This document shows positions 38,208-51,539 of a stretch of DNA of 64,000 nucleotides, in pieces. The translations under genes were made by a program, and so were the position numbers. Under the pieces are notes generated by a model. The model was given only the letters and a program-made list of their open reading frames with translations, was not told where the DNA came from and did not search any database. Source of the DNA: Phallus indusiatus (lineage: Eukaryota > Basidiomycota > Agaricomycetes > Phallales > Phallaceae); the NCBI GenBank assembly GCA_027605045.1, contig JAQFWX010000017.1, positions 124,001 to 188,000 on the forward strand. Direction: 5' to 3'. Each line of letters begins with the position of its first letter. Position 1 is the stretch's first letter.

Positions 38208-39465
38208 ATGCATCTACGTGGCGCGTAAACGGTAAGGAACTCGAATAGAGACACCCCTGGCACAAATTCAAATTCTGGAAGACACGCTTAGCCCCGAATA
38301 GCGAAATGCTATTGAAGGAATGGAAGCTGTATGGTAGTGTATATGGTCTGGCAGAATTAGTGTATCGAGATTTCATTATGATAAAGCGAGCATTATCGAA
38401 TTAAAATGTCAGTTCACTGGTTCCGGTAACACCCATGAACGAGTGATGATCAAGATAGATGGCTTTATGGTGACACCGGATCACTAGATGCCTTATATCT
38501 TCCGTATACATTTTTACCTTACAGTTTTACAATCCCACTTTCAAACAGGACGGTGGGGATTTAGGTCAAGTTGCACCACACCATCAGAAAGAAACCTCCA
38601 AATCTAATATTCTGTATATAGGCTTTAGGAAACTTTTGGCTTATCGTGCACAACCGGAAGCATACAACATACTAATCCAGAAACGGAAAGTCGGAGTGTA
38701 TCATCCCTGATTCTTAGTAATATTTGTGAGCCATATTTTGTTGATCCTTAATCAAGCGTTTAGTATGGCCATCGATTATAAAGCTTCTCTTGTCTTTCAC
38801 TTGTTCCCTTCACCTCACCTCTCTCCCCTTTCCTCGTGTCTCCGTGTTAACCCCGTCCGTTCCTCAGGTGCCCGTCTCGTTTCGCCGATTGTTCCGACCA
38901 ACTCGTAATGTTCTCGTTGTTGCATGATGTTGGATACTTAAGATTGATGGCTACTATCATCCTAGTGAATTTGAAGCGTATGTGGATAACAGGTGCGTTG
39001 GATTTATTTCTTCTGTGCACTCCCTTGTGAATCCCTCGGCCCGATGATGTAATAATCTCAATGCCAAAACGGATGAAAATCAACCTAGCCCTCAGGTCGA
39101 ATTGAACTGTATTCAAGGAGAACACTGCGAAGACGTAGCTTGCGTATACGTTAAGAATGAAACTCTCTTCCCCTCACTTAGACTATGGTGGATATCCGCG
39201 GGGGATGCAAGAATTGACTCCGAGCAAATCAGGGGGTAAAACTGCAAGTCAGCTCATAAGATAATCTTCTCAACGCATCTAAGGAGCCAGTGGCTTATAA
39301 CGATACCCATGTTGTGGGAACACGTATTTACCGCCCTGTTCAGTGCAGCGGGGGCTTGTGGCATTTTATAAGGCAGAAAATACGCTGTCCCACTCAAAGT
39401 TAGGCGAAACGACTCCTAAAAAGCCACGATAATCGCATTCTGGCAGCGCCATTCAAAATTAATTA
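38208..39465 (+). repeat. dispersed repeat B (about 1.26 kb), inverted counterpart of repeat A
   Basis: Colinear with the reverse complement of 14,750-15,900 along its whole length; see the shared blocks there. The former coding stretch (KIDGFMVTPDH, then stop) is broken here. GGTGAC-type motifs lie about 200 bp upstream (37,998-38,030). Confidence 0.75.
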
Positions 39466-39469
39466 TTCG

Positions 39470-40070
39470 TCAATTGAGAAAAAAAGTTTCACGAGGTCAG
39501 GATTTTATCCCAACAGCTAATAAAGAACACATTTCAAGTCTATTCATCGCCGTCAAAGCTCATCGTGCACTCACGTAAATCCCAATTCGGCATATTCATC
39601 AGCACATTTTAATAATTCATTCTCAGGAGTTTGCCGGCACCGGAAAGAGAAATTCTCTGAAATACTTTATTGCTCCACCCATACGAAAATCGCATGATAT
39701 AAAAACTGGTTTAAAAGATGGGCTATCGGAAAAAATAAGGCTATCCATTAAAAAAATCGAATCGAAAAATTCAAGCAAAAATACCTTATTTCGAACTCAG
39801 ATTGAACATCAGAAATTAGCATCCGGATGACGTGGGTGACCGGTGACCGACCGGTGATCGATATCCCTGTTTGGTGCAGGGAACACAACTTCATCATTGC
39901 ACTGGACTCCTCGATTTCCGTCATCTCGGCCCGTCTTTTTTTAATCAAGGGAACACTGAGAATTAATTATCTCCCATTATTTGCGTCCGCCTTCGTATTA
40001 TCGTAGCTTCTGTGTGTTACAGTCTTAGATACAGTTACCTCGCTGCACCGTACATGGCTCGTAGGCAAGG
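39470..40070. other. no gene recognised
   Basis: AT-rich spacer containing two GGTGACC units at 39,835-39,848. Confidence 0.5.
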
Positions 40071-40258
40071 TTGTCCCCTAAATCTGAGGCTTTAAGAAGT
40101 TGCAACCTATTAAGAAATCTTCATCAGCTCTTCGCCTTCGAAGAAGCAACAGAATTTGATTTCAAATGGACGAAAGAATTCGGAACCCCGTTCAGGATTA
40201 ATGGGTCTATCACTGTGCCCTCTATGGATGTTCGTAATGATCTTTGTATAGTGTTGTG
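40071..40258 (+). pseudogene. cytochrome P450 N-terminal scrap
   Basis: The frame reads NLLRNLHQLFAFEEATEFDFKW and TKEFGTPFRINGSI. This matches the stretch after the membrane anchor in agaric P450s (GNL..L, then E.DF.W...FG...RI.G). It stops at TGA 40,257. The anchor, the I-helix and the Cys haem loop are absent from the surroundings. Confidence 0.6.
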
Positions 40259-40493
40259 AGAGAGAACGGGATACGCGGAGAATTGACCAAAAATGGAAAT
40301 TCAAGAATAAACGAAGCGCGAACGATAGTCGTGGAAAGAGGACGCATATCAGTCCAACTCGGAGCAGCTAGCCACACTAGGCTCTCGTGACATACATATA
40401 TGCGGCAGCCGCAGACAATTTAAAAGCTGAGTGACTGTTAGAAGGACTGACTTAAGCGCCAACACCACGCCCTCTACGCGTATTACAAGCGCG

Positions 40494-40641
40494 TCACCTC
40501 TCTCTAGTCGTACTACTAGAGAGAGGTGAGTCATTATTATTAATTAGATACATACTCATACTAATTACCTGTAGATTAATTAGCTTACAGGTAATGCGAG
40601 TCGTCTTACCGACTACTAGAGAGAGATTAATTAGCTTACAG
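40494..40641. repeat. cluster of perfect palindromes and direct repeats
   Basis: Two perfect hairpins: 15-bp arms at 40,494-40,508 / 40,515-40,529 (TCACCTCTCTCTAGT, 6-nt loop) and 10-bp arms at 40,564-40,573 / 40,586-40,595 (ATTACCTGTA, 12-nt loop). An 18-bp direct repeat AGATTAATTAGCTTACAG occurs at about 40,573 and about 40,624. A further CGACTACTAGAGAG (about 40,610) can pair with the first left arm. Not coding. It may be a transposon end, a structured RNA or a recombination scar. Confidence 0.8.
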
Positions 40642-40814
40642 TGACCCTCAGCAACAGTTCAAAAGCCATCGCTTTCCCCCCTATTTCAAACAAAATTAAC
40701 TTCACCTTCCCTCAAAGTCCGTCTGACAACGAGCTCGCTTTAGAGCTTTTCTTAGTTTTTCGCCTTTTTCCCCTTACCCAAAAATCTTAAAGTCCGTTCT
40801 CTCTCGGGCTCATG

Positions 40815-40824
40815 TATATAAAAG
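40815..40824 (+). promoter_or_regulatory. TATA-box-like sequence without an identifiable gene
   Basis: TATATAAAAG follows a pyrimidine-rich tract, but no convincing downstream CDS was found. Confidence 0.25.
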
Positions 40825-41029
40825 ACAGTTCTTTAGACTCACGAATATCATCGATTTTACACCCCATTTACTACTTTTACTACCCTCACAAATTAAGACC
40901 AAACTCCATTATATTCATCTCTGCTCATTACACGACCTCATTATTATCCTACCTTACGCTAACTCACTCACACTGGTTCCCTTCGGATCCTATTCTCTCC
41001 TGATATCGACCACATCAATAGTCATTTTG

Positions 41030-44000
41030 ACGATTTCAGAATAATTTTATGTATCTTGGAATACTTTACCTCCTAAGGTAAAATATTATCGTATCACACA
41101 TGAATCATCTTCTAGACGTTTGCAGTCTCCACATTACATCATAAATACAATTGCAACCAGACTGATTATGGGGGGATGCCCAGTCGAAGTACATAGTTAC
41201 ACTGTGTTACCAGGAGCTTGATAAGCTTGACTTTGACTATCAACTTGTTCCATCTCTTTTCTGTTGAGGCCACGCTATCTAATACTCCGGAGGGATCACG
41301 TGGACGCTAGCCTCTTGATCTGAGGACTAAAAATGACAGCACAAGTTCTGACACGGACTGTGAGTTATATGATAGTACAGATAAAGCAAATAGAACACAT
41401 GTTTAAAAGGAAAATTCATCTAGATTTATATGAGTATGAGCAACGGATTGAAATTCGCTGTTATTATCCTGATACCCGAGGCGGCGCTTTTATTCTTTCA
41501 ATAGCCCGCTGGCAACTAAGAATACTCTCTCAGACCATATCAATGTGTGGAGAAGGAATAAGCATCTACTTGTGTAATTCACAGCCTTACTTGCTCCATC
41601 CTTCGAAACTCCTCAAAGTAAAGCGAAGGATTTGACAACTCGAGTCCTCTGACAACGACTAAGAAATCTGATATGCTCAACTGATAAGATATGTGTGAGA
41701 AAACAATTCCACGCATCATGGAAATTTAGCGTGACTTACATTTGATACATGAATAGACTGAGGAATGTGATGAATAAGGACGTTTGTAACTTGCGGTATG
41801 AAATTGATTTGAGAATTATACAGTGAGGAGATCTTCACAAGATGGCAGTGTATAAGAAAGCTTCTTCTATGCGTGTACCGAGGAAGTTTGAACAAGTATA
41901 AGCCAAGGGGTATGTGACGAACACGTGCAGTTTGTGCTTTGCAGATGTGCGAGTGTCTAATAAACTTTAGATGATAATTGTGATCGGCTTCTTCGAATTT
42001 GGTGCTTGGTTTGATGAAACATATATCAAACAAAGATATCTTCCAAATCCGGAACGGCTAGGCTGCCATCGCTGTCTGAGTTCGAACCGGAGCTTTTGCT
42101 ATCTTTGTTAGTTACAAGGTGGTTGAGGGTTATCCACACATAGATACCTAAACTAAAGAAAGTCCTCAGTACATGTTTCATATTAATTGTGTTCGTCAAC
42201 AAGTACCTTTGTTCATGATGACCATATTATCCTTCTTCGCAACAGGACCATCGTGTCTCTAACCGCTTCCAAGCAGCCCCGAAAATCGCGGAAGTTTGCC
42301 TACGACCAAGCAACCTCAGTATGCCATAGCTTTCACAACCACAGGCGTACCCTTTTGCACGTTTTTTAGGAGTAACCTTCACCGCCTCAAGCAACATATC
42401 CAAAACTCCCAGCACCCTTCTCTGGATCATTCGCAAATTCTACATAAACCAGACTATGTCATTTTGAAAACTTCGAATTCAAAGATAGGTTTTGAATTGC
42501 ATGTGGTGATTGCAAACATAGTTTTTCTTGTCCGAGAGAGCGCACGAGTGTTGCTCCCGATTGACTAAAGCCAGTATGACCCGGTGCAGTATGATACGTA
42601 TCCCAGACCTCCACTTGATATTCGCTGAGATTCTTGAGCGGTGTCATGGATTCCTCGCCAATAACCAGGCACGGAATCTATCAGCTAAGTTTTCAAGAGT
42701 ACGACGAGCACATACACAAGGATGTAGATCATCGATGATCATCCAGCCGACTAGCATGAACCCCCTTTCAAGAGGAATATAATAACCTAAAGACCGTAGA
42801 CAGTAATGCAAGTCTAAGAGGAACGGTGTAAGGAGCGCTTGACCGAGAGCAATAGTAATAATCAGGTATAATAACTTTGAGAAGGCATAAACGACGTGCT
42901 CAAGACGCGGATGTATGTAACGACTTACATAAATGATAAACAGCGGTGGCAGACAAAATCTGGAGGATAGAGTGACATTATACAAACCATTAAGCAAAGC
43001 AGGTTGTGGAACCTACAGTTGTACCAAAGAGAATGAAGTCAATGAATCACGTAGGAAAACAACCGAAGCCGCGAAGCTCGGGTAGGAAGAACCAACTCCC
43101 AAAGGTTATGGATTGTGGGGTTAATTCAAGGACAACGTTAATAAAGCAAAAATGCTTTGGGAAAATATAATGATATAGGCGATAGCCTCCAGCGACGTCT
43201 TGGGCTTGTAGGTAGGGAAGTGTTTCAGAGGTAGGGTCGTGAGACATTAATCTTCTCCCATAGATAACAGGTTTTTCTTGTGGAGATACCAAAGCTGGGT
43301 TCAGAGCACCCGTCGGCGATACCTAGGTTTGAGTTAACAATCCGTCGCCCCCTGTCCAAAGCTGCGAATATACTGCTTTACGATCCCGATGAATCCCGAT
43401 GATTATAGTGATTTGTTTTAAGTAGTGGTGTTCTTGCAAGCATGCGCTGGAATACCGACTGACATTTGAAAAAACTGGAAAATGAAATGCTCGAAAGTCA
43501 AACATGAACAGCAGCATGCTTGAAAAAAGTCTCGAGAGGCGTACCCAGAATGAAACGCACTTAAGACCTTGTGTTTGGAATATAGATATAATCGAATCAA
43601 TTGTAATGTGGTATTGATTAGTTAGCGACTGATCCTTCATGATGTCTGATAGTAAACACCTGTACCAGAAGTAGCATGACTAACGCGGACAGCATTAACC
43701 GGTTGAGATGTCGTTTCAAGATTGATATCTTCAATACCCTAGAATCAATTTCAACTATCACTCGGAAATCAACAATAAAAGAAAGAATGATACCTTTCTT
43801 CTGTAAGGATCAATAGCACCAAGTATACCTAACAGCAGAATAACCTGCCATCTGATATTAGCAGAGGTCTCCGATTACTCCGTCGAAGCATAGGCATTAA
43901 CTGCGAATGTTCCATAATAAGCGATATACGTAGCTCATATTGATACAGAGCTGACCAAGAGTATAAGCAATGCTTCTCGCATAGGAATAGCAGCGGGATC

Positions 44001-44790
44001 CGATAGCATGACAAGTATAACCGACATAACCTGCCGGATATGAGGTGCAAATCTTCGCCACCGATAGAGGATAACTCTCCAGCTGATGCACAGCAAAACT
44101 TGTCCGGAGACAATTGGATTGGAGTCCATCACTTTTGGTAGTAAAATACGTAGCATGAGAAGATCATATGACTTGATAAATCGTTGTGTTGCACTTGTCA
44201 GTAGTCGTGATGGTTCTTTTCAGTTCCACCTAGAAAACAAAGTCAGTTTGTTAATGATATTCATACGCGCGAAAGATCAAAAACACGTAGAACAAACATT
44301 GTAACATAAAGCTTCGCTTAGCCCACATATAGACATGAGATCAAGTTGGTCGTGTAGTAGTTTTGTTAGACTGTGGCCGACAGCAGGAGCAAGCATGCCA
44401 ATGGATTGGAATAGAGGTTCTTCTGACGGAGCATTCTTCTTTCTGCAGTATTCATTATTTGAACCGACGTTGCATACGCCAGTCGACTCATGAAAGATCG
44501 CACAAGTAGTTGTAAAGTCAAAAAATGGGAAATCAGGATCAATAGGTCCGGTTTCGGGTGGGATAACATACGACGGTTTTATGGCCAGAGAAGAGGACAA
44601 GGGAAACTCAATGTCTGGGTTTTGTCGTGAGGTAAGCCTCGGTACTATACGCAAAGCGATATCTATGCACAAAAAAGGGTTGATTAGCCGCCAAATGTAA
44701 TAATACAACTTGAAGTGGGTCACTGTTCTCCAAATCCTTATGACGCCTGACCCGGATGCCATAACTATTCTCAGTCATTTTTCCACCTCC
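41030..44790 (-). other. unassigned minus-strand frames, partly hydrophobic
   Basis: Frames at 42,997-42,644 (several hydrophobic stretches, e.g. LLYLIITIALGQALLTPFLL), 43,292-43,047, 43,640-43,323 and 44,762-44,277 could be exons of a membrane protein gene. I could not splice them into one product or name a family. A short stretch LYQYELRISLIME (about 43,930) recalls the loop of agaric seven-TM proteins, without firm support. Confidence 0.25.
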
Positions 44791-44799
44791 GGTTCTTAT

Positions 44800-47150
44800 T
44801 AGTTCCCTTATTGTTTTTATCTTCTTTCATCCGTTAGTTGTTTTTGCTGAGCTTCGGAAAGCTTCTGCTGATGGTTGGCGGCTCTTGCTCTTCATCCTCG
44901 TCGATAGTACGCGACGTTGATCAGCTTGATTCTGAATATTCCGTCCTTCTTCTACGTCATCATTTAATATTGGAGCATTTGACAATATTACCTACCGTAC
45001 TTACTCGAGCTTAACACATGCGACGCCAGGAAGTAATGAATTGATGCTACTAGTGAGACTGACTGGTGACCGGTGACCGGTGACCGGTGACGCGTGACGC
45101 GTGACGTGATAAGATATCACCCTTACCTAAGCGTGGTTAAATGTTCTCACGCGGCGGCACGACTGCTCTCGTGTAGCGGGAACTTGTCACGGACATGGAG
45201 AAGTCAGAATCACTTTAGTAAAATATGTTGAGATTTAAATTTAGATGATTTAAATATTTTGAGGCTCAATTTCCAAATGATTGAGTTCAATACTTTGCCC
45301 AATAAAGGGGCAGAGTATCAGTTGGAACAAATAAGTTGAATAGAACTTGTAATACTTATAGAAAACTTTTGATTGCTATAGGTTAAATCAAATTATAAAT
45401 TTTTGATTCATTAATAAATTCTAAACTCGCCCTATGAACTTTGCAAAGGGATCGTAACTGAATACCTGGTTCGCCTTCCAGCGGAGGACAAAAAGTAACA
45501 CGTCGGAAATCGAACCAACAGACAACTTGAGACAAGAATATCACACATTACATCGACATATTTTACGACAATGCGTAGGTAATTTATTGTTAATATAATG
45601 TGAGTTAGTGGAGGGTGCCGGTGATCATTGAGCAAGGAAGACTTCGGACGCGTAAACGACACGCGCGGAAATTCGTTACCTGATTTAGTATTGGACGCCT
45701 AAACTTTGCTAGACCTAGGACGAATTGACATGACTAAACGTTATCAAACGCTACGCAGAAGTTCTGAGTCAGCTGACGAGACTCCTGGCAGCTGCCAGCA
45801 CTGGGATGGAAAGTTTTGGAAACAAAACATGACGGGTATGATTTGGTCATCACGCAGTTATCAGTGAGTTGGTTATGACCTGATTTACGTTCGAAATCTG
45901 ATTTCGCCAGACCATATATTGTTACCATGTCATGAATGTATATTATAAATATGCCACATATTCATTCGCCGTTCACTCAAAGCACGGAGCCCGAAGTAAA
46001 GACACGGGTGAGTATTACAGCTAAAACAGTTAGACTAAGACTATTGTTGATGTATGCCTGTTGGTCTCAAATTAAAAGGCGCAGGAGAGAAAACACCTAC
46101 GAAGAGTGCTTTCAAGTTCGACATCCGTGACATTGGTCTGTCATACCGACGAGATTGAATATGAGGCGGGGGCAAGCTTCATATGCGTAGGTGGGGATGA
46201 TGGATTGATAATAAATTTCAACTGACACCTTGAATTCGTTCCATTATACTATATCCTGGGGCAAAACGGGGGAAAACTATCGCAATCGTTGGGATTGAGG
46301 TATATCCGGAAAAAGATATAACTGTCTCTTAATTCAATATAATAGGCTATACCGGTCGTCAACTTGCCAGATGTCACAATGTTGCGTCATTGCCATTCAA
46401 GTTGATACTCAACAGGTACACCTCTACAAAAAGCAATGGTACGCTGAGTCATTTTTTTACGCGAATTTTGTTCAAACGTTAGTCTCTCATATTTATCTTC
46501 ATTTACAGGAGATTTGCATGTTTCCTTGGTGTAGATCGAGGCACTGTGCTTTCTGCTTATTCCCGGTGCAAAGCCAGATCTATCGACGTTCGCCTATTGA
46601 CAGCTTGACGTATCGGTGATTTCATGGATAAAAAAAAGGGTGTTACATCGTGGACTCTAGTTTATCTTTCCATTGAAGAATTGATCAAAACAAGCTCTGA
46701 CTAGTGTTTTGGCACGCAATCGTTGGTTATATTACTAGTAGGCAAAGCGGCGGCGACCATCCTCCGACCACTAGATTATCTACACTTTTTTGTCAAACAT
46801 TACGCTGCATTGCCTTCTGTATGTGATTTTCTTTTATTCAACAACTATGACCCATTTTTAAATCTTGTCTTATAGGCATGTAAAATTCGGCTGTTTAACG
46901 GCCTCGGTCACGATGTCCCAGACGCCAACTACCTTAATATTATTCTCATCTATCTGTTCTTTTAAAGGTATGTGATCTCACCACGATTCTTTTTTCGATT
47001 AATTAAAGTTTTTTTCAAGATTTTGATTTTGTGTCTCGCACGTTTGAACGTTCTCCGGCCTTGTTATTTCCCCCATGAGGTAAATTGATCCCCTTATTCT
47101 TCCTGCCTATTCGTTGAAAGAGAATGTTTCCCATCTCCTTATGTTTTTGA
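44800..47150. other. no gene assigned
   Basis: AT-rich sequence with the heptamer array at 45,065. The short plus-strand frame at 46,371-46,619 has no recognisable motif. Confidence 0.45.
45065..45106. repeat. heptanucleotide tandem array (GGTGACC)3 GGTGACG (CGTGACG)2
   Basis: Six contiguous 7-bp units. The same GGTGACC unit occurs as one or two copies at 676, 693, 3186, 6133 and 39,835, and as GGTGAC(A/G) variants with ACGCGTAACG tails at 37,998 and 50,747. Confidence 0.85.
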
Positions 47151-47156
47151 TTCCCC

Positions 47157-48545
47157 ATGAGTATGAAACTATCAGTCTATACACATTTTAACGCAATAGT
47201 TACATCTCCTATGTATTCTCTACCTCTCCTGTATCCGTCTTCCCTTCCTTCTCTATGTCCTCCCATCCCCAGAGCCGCATCCGTCGAGTCTCCTTTTGTC
47301 ATCACAGATCAAGATAGCCCGGAAACGCACGAGTCACGCGTTTTGAAATTCTGTCATCATCTTATGTCACTAGAAATGAGGAAGTCAGTCAGGGCTAAAG
47401 AAAGCTCAAACAGTTACACGCACGAGGAAATGTTGGAAGCTAGAGACGCACCCGCGCTTACCTGCCCCATGCTCATGATCACTAACTTGCAACTAGAAAG
47501 ACCACACTTTGAAGGTGCGGTTGATTTAGTCGAAAGGTCTTGTCATGGTGAACCCGCGCCCCCAAACCCGTCGAAATTGCCTAGTATAGTAGTAAAGAGT
47601 TAGTTGTTTGTGTCAGAAGCCAAGGACTTGCACTCATACCAAGCATTGTGGACCCGCTCTTAGTTGTCAAGTCTCCGGCCACCATTCCAACTACGTTCAA
47701 CCTGAACCAGCTATTTCTGGGCCAGGGATCTTAAACGATATGTGAGTTTTGCATCACTCTTGCGTCGTTGCTGCTTTTTCTTAATGTTTGTGCAACTGTT
47801 TTCTATTTCGGTATGAACAGGTTACGGTTCCCGAGTTGATATGAATGCGGATGGATTCAGGAAATTGTATGATGAACATATCAAGCCTAGTTTACATTTT
47901 CTCTTATAGAGCAGTACCAATACCGAGAAACTCAGCGTAATATTAGCTAGAGGTACGGACGACTTCTTTCCATTCAATAAATAGCTGACACTTCAGTGAA
48001 GAAGATCTCATGGACATTGACCACGAAGAAACTATCGAAAATCGAGAAAGCCTCTTCCGGTTTTACAACTACCTGAAGGCTATCATTCTCCTGGAGTTCT
48101 TCCCAGCCCTGGCCTCAATGTAATGATCAACGCGTCAAAAGCTCTCAGAAAATCGCAAATATAGGAGGTCAAGTACTCGACGAAAAGTTCGTTGAATATA
48201 AACTCACCAGTTCCATCGAGTCACTTTCGTCGAGCGAGAAGATGGAACAAAGTCGTTAAAACATCGCTTTTTAGGCATATGTCAGTGAACATGCTGTGGA
48301 GCTTTTAATGGGATTGCTTGATATCATGGCTGCTAGAGAACACCAGACTCGCAATCAACAAAACTTGTGGAGTATTCTTTTCAAGGTTTGAAAACAAATC
48401 AAGTGAAAATCATCCATGGATCTTTATTAAGATATCGGAATTACAATTACACCCCGCACAAGCAAAGACGACGAATGACCCGACCGGCCATCCCCATAGG
48501 TCCAAGTCCCGGCACATAGGGCTACCCCCCAGGAACTTGTAGAAT
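47157..48545 (+). other. fragmentary coding-like exons, unknown
   Basis: A 148-codon frame at 47,157-47,603 has no motif. After an acceptor at 47,820, one frame reads YGSRVDMNADGFRKLYDEHIKP, then stop. Others read DIDHEETIENRESLFRFYNYLKAI (about 48,010) and EHAVELLMGLLDIMAAREHQ (about 48,290). Amino-acid wording looks genuine but the pieces are in different frames. Probably another decayed gene that I cannot identify. Confidence 0.35.
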
Positions 48546-49118
48546 CATGGTTTAAAATCATCTGTAAGTTCTTTAGCTAATCACTGTATTTCATCATACC
48601 CATACATGCGGTAACGAAAAATCGTAAAGTCAGCCTTTCATTTATGCCCTTTATCATCATAACAAAGCTTTCCTCCTCCATTATTACCCAACTCCACTAT
48701 TGATTCTCATTCTTCTCTGGTTGGTTCAAGTATTTATGTCGCATGATGATCTCTGCAAGTTTGACTGCACACCGGCGCTGCCAGTGCGTAACCTTCCGAG
48801 TCGGACCAAACCACATAATGATTAATATAGTAGTAACACTGTTATAATTCATTTCCAAGTTGTGAAACACATAATAATTTCCTCGAAATCTCCAAAACTG
48901 TTTCTTAGCCTCCAAACTCAGTTCAAAAGTATGGTCGTACTGCCGAGACCGGAATTACGTTGTGAGCGCCTTTTGACATTTTTTATGAACTCACTACTTC
49001 AACTGGTGAAGATACCATAAGCAACCTGTGGCTCAGAGTCAGTTGTACCTTGCGACGCATAACCTTTTCATCATTCTCAAGATGTAATTTGATAACAGAT
49101 TCAAGGGCGGGAGAAGCA

Positions 49119-50417
49119 ATGCATGGAAATTATACTTCATTTGACCTGCCCAGTATACCTAATCTCGAGATTGGTGTATACGTCTCCAGCGGTGTCGGTG
49201 GTAGCGGTATTATGGACAACTCGTTATTGCAACAGGAGTCCCAATTCCAGATTCAATATGACATTCCGCATGACATCACATGTGAGCATGGCGTGTTTTT
49301 ACAACGGCGCGATTTAAACCTTTCCCAGATTCACCCGCCCACACCAAAACCATGTCAACGACAACATCAGCTTCATCAAAGAGTCTGTCATTCTCACAAG
49401 TGCAATCACACACCCAGGTTTTACAATCCGAATTAAGGACAGATATGGTACCATTCTCCCAGCCGCAGGGACAACTGTTTAGTTCGCCTTCATCAGCACC
49501 TCAATCCTCAGCAGGCCCAGAAGATAGCATGGCATTGCATGAAGCTAGTAGTCACCACGCAACGGCTTTACCCACTCTACCTGGGTCAACAAATGGTAAG
49601 CCTCGTTGGTTGGATTGTCTGTTGTGGGTTTCCAACTGAGTGTGCGTTCACTATTTGAGCTTTGATTCGGAACCTAGCTGAAGATGCTATCCAAACAGCG
49701 ACGGCTCAGGGAGGATCGCATCTTGCTAAGGTATGTATGATATACATATGCCCTGGTAAAATTCATTGCTACACTAATCTCATATGTTTAGATTAATGAG
49801 CACTGCCAAGTCATGCGAGCATCCGCCTATCACTATGCAACTGCTGACTTTGTACCCGCACGCGAGTATACCGAAATGGCCAAAAACGCAACCATTATAG
49901 AGGAACTGGCCATTCAGCTGGTCGGCATTTTGAGCTTTATCGCTAACAATGTAAGCCATTCAACTCTTTTTTAGTGATTTTCAATTCATTCCTCAATAAT
50001 CAGGCACTTAGATATCAGGATATGGTTGTACAGAGTAAACACGCCGGTAGCCGCGGAAGCAGCTTACAAGCTACATACAAGCGAAGAAGGGTATGTTGTC
50101 CAAGTTTATTCTTTTTCTTCCCTCCATTTTGCTGATTATGTTTAGCGACGCACGCATCCTGCAGGATGTCGTTTATGCAATACAAGAGAAACCCCGGAGT
50201 GGCGTTATGGTCCAGACGGTGCACGAACCCTTTGTAATGCATGTGGCCTGTGTAAGTATAAGAACTTTGAAATAATTAGCTTCAATTTTGATGTATTCTA
50301 GATTATTCTAAACTAAAACGGGTTAAAGGAGCACATATAAGTATTGAAATGCTTCGTGCCTTGAAATCAACCTTGGCAAGAGATTTTACCCCTGCCGCTG
50401 AAATCCCTAAGTGTTAG
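49119..50417 (+). CDS. GATA-type zinc-finger transcription factor, full-length paralogue
   Basis: Seven exons (49,119-49,281; 49,329-49,595; 49,678-49,730; 49,792-49,950; 50,004-50,090; 50,146-50,251; 50,302-50,417) with consensus splice sites and consistent phases give 316 residues. The N-terminus is Ser/Gln/Pro-rich and probably disordered ([17 protein letters not shown]). A helical middle follows ([30 protein letters not shown]), then a basic stretch (TYKRRRRRTHP). The finger is CRLC-x18-CNACGL with [14 protein letters not shown], followed by [12 protein letters not shown]. This C-x2-C-x18-C-x2-C finger is the fungal type IVb GATA finger, as in NsdD and White-Collar-2, which bind DNA to control development or light responses. 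It therefore likely acts in the nucleus as a transcription factor. There is no PAS domain, so WC-2 itself is unlikely. The start is the first ATG in frame with exon 1; TTG codons upstream are open but not preferred. Confidence 0.88.
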
Positions 50418-50755
50418 ATACTTATGAAAGAGGCAATACAAATAATGAAATGTATTAAACATGATCTTTTTCCCTTAAAAGATGGTGTGAATACGCAACA
50501 AGAGTTTGAAGTAAAATGTAAAACAAACAAAAAGTCACCCGGTGTACATGTGACGCAGATTCCAGAACCATTGACGGAGGTTCCTCTTCTGGCAGATTGA
50601 TGAGCTAAAGGCCGAAATTTGACATATATCCCAATAAAACATACAAAGGTTTACATAAGTACCAAAGAACTTAATAAACTGCTCCCAAAAAAAGTCTCCT
50701 TACAACGAAAAATAACTGAGCGGCGACATTCCAGATGCGTAATTTTGGTGACGCG

Positions 50756-50870
50756 TAACGCGTTCAAGTTGTGACGAGAAGCTTCAGCCCCATCGGCATC
50801 GATTTGCTTTCTTGTAATATCTTCTCGCTTCGTGTCTTAGCTTATAAGACGGGTATTCCCATGTTCGTCA
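50756..50870 (+). repeat. duplicated upstream block, copy 2 (partner at 2901-3050)
   Basis: Contains the GTAACGCGTTCAAGTTGTGAC..AGAAGCTTCAGCCCCATC core and TCTTCTCGCTTC..TCTTAG, then GTTGACC. It lies 340 bp after the GATA gene. No recognisable seven-TM gene follows, only short exon-like scraps up to about 51.3 kb. Confidence 0.55.
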
Positions 50871-50879
50871 GTTGACCAA

Positions 50880-51440
50880 GTCCATTTACAATTTGACTCA
50901 GAGACGCTTTTCAGTGACAGCATGTACTCATAACAAACCTACTCGTAAGTATCTACTGATCATGTCCTTCGTGCATCGTCTCTTCAATGCTAAACGAATC
51001 CATAGATCGCTAATAGTGTGTCCAAAGGTTATTATCCCTAAGCGCAACGTGGAACTGGGAACGCGGTGTCTTTCTAGTACTATCTCTATGACTTTTTCCC
51101 CTCTTTAACGCACGTTTCTATGTCTACAGTCTACGTGTTTGGGTCGTTAACCGGTCAGATTCTTCAGCCCCGCGCTCCGATTAACTCGGCTTTCAAATCG
51201 AACAGGTATATTCACTAGCCTCGCAGAACATTACTTCTCTACGCCGCTGGCACAACTACTTCCGCGTTCTCTGTCGTGGACGTGATTGCCCTGTATCTTA
51301 GCCTTTATATATTAACACTGTCTTACCTCCGTAGTACTTACGTCTGAAATAGCTTTTTTTCGATGTGCCGGGGCCTTTTCCAATCCGTGGGGACCGCAGG
51401 CTGTTGTTCAAGTTCAAGGACTACTAGTAATCGGCGGAAA
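50880..51440 (+). other. no gene assigned; possible decayed gene scraps
   Basis: A CTCGTAAGT donor near 50,942 and an ACAG acceptor near 51,128 bound sequence reading LRVWVVNRSDS, faintly like the YR.WVV loop of the seven-TM family at 3.6 kb. Too short to call. Confidence 0.2.
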
Positions 51441-51449
51441 GAATGACTG

Positions 51450-51530
51450 TGTTGGGTTTTATTAGTTCGAACTATATGATGTATTCAGTAGATTACATAA
51501 TAGACTTGAGCTTTTGTCCTCCACCCATTT
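51450..51530 (+). repeat. transposon-terminus-like repeat, copy 3 of 3
   Basis: Begins TGTGTTGGGTTTTATTAG and includes TAGATTACATAATAGACTTGAGC. It is oppositely oriented to the copies at 17.4 and 20.8 kb. A GTGTCG/GTATCGTGT tandem stretch follows, as in copy 1. Confidence 0.7.
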
Positions 51531-51539
51531 TGTGCTGTG

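Noticed and set aside
44277..44762. 161-codon minus-strand frame as a complete gene
   Set aside because: No recognisable family, Cys pattern inconsistent with a known fold, and a likely acceptor downstream implies it is at most one exon.
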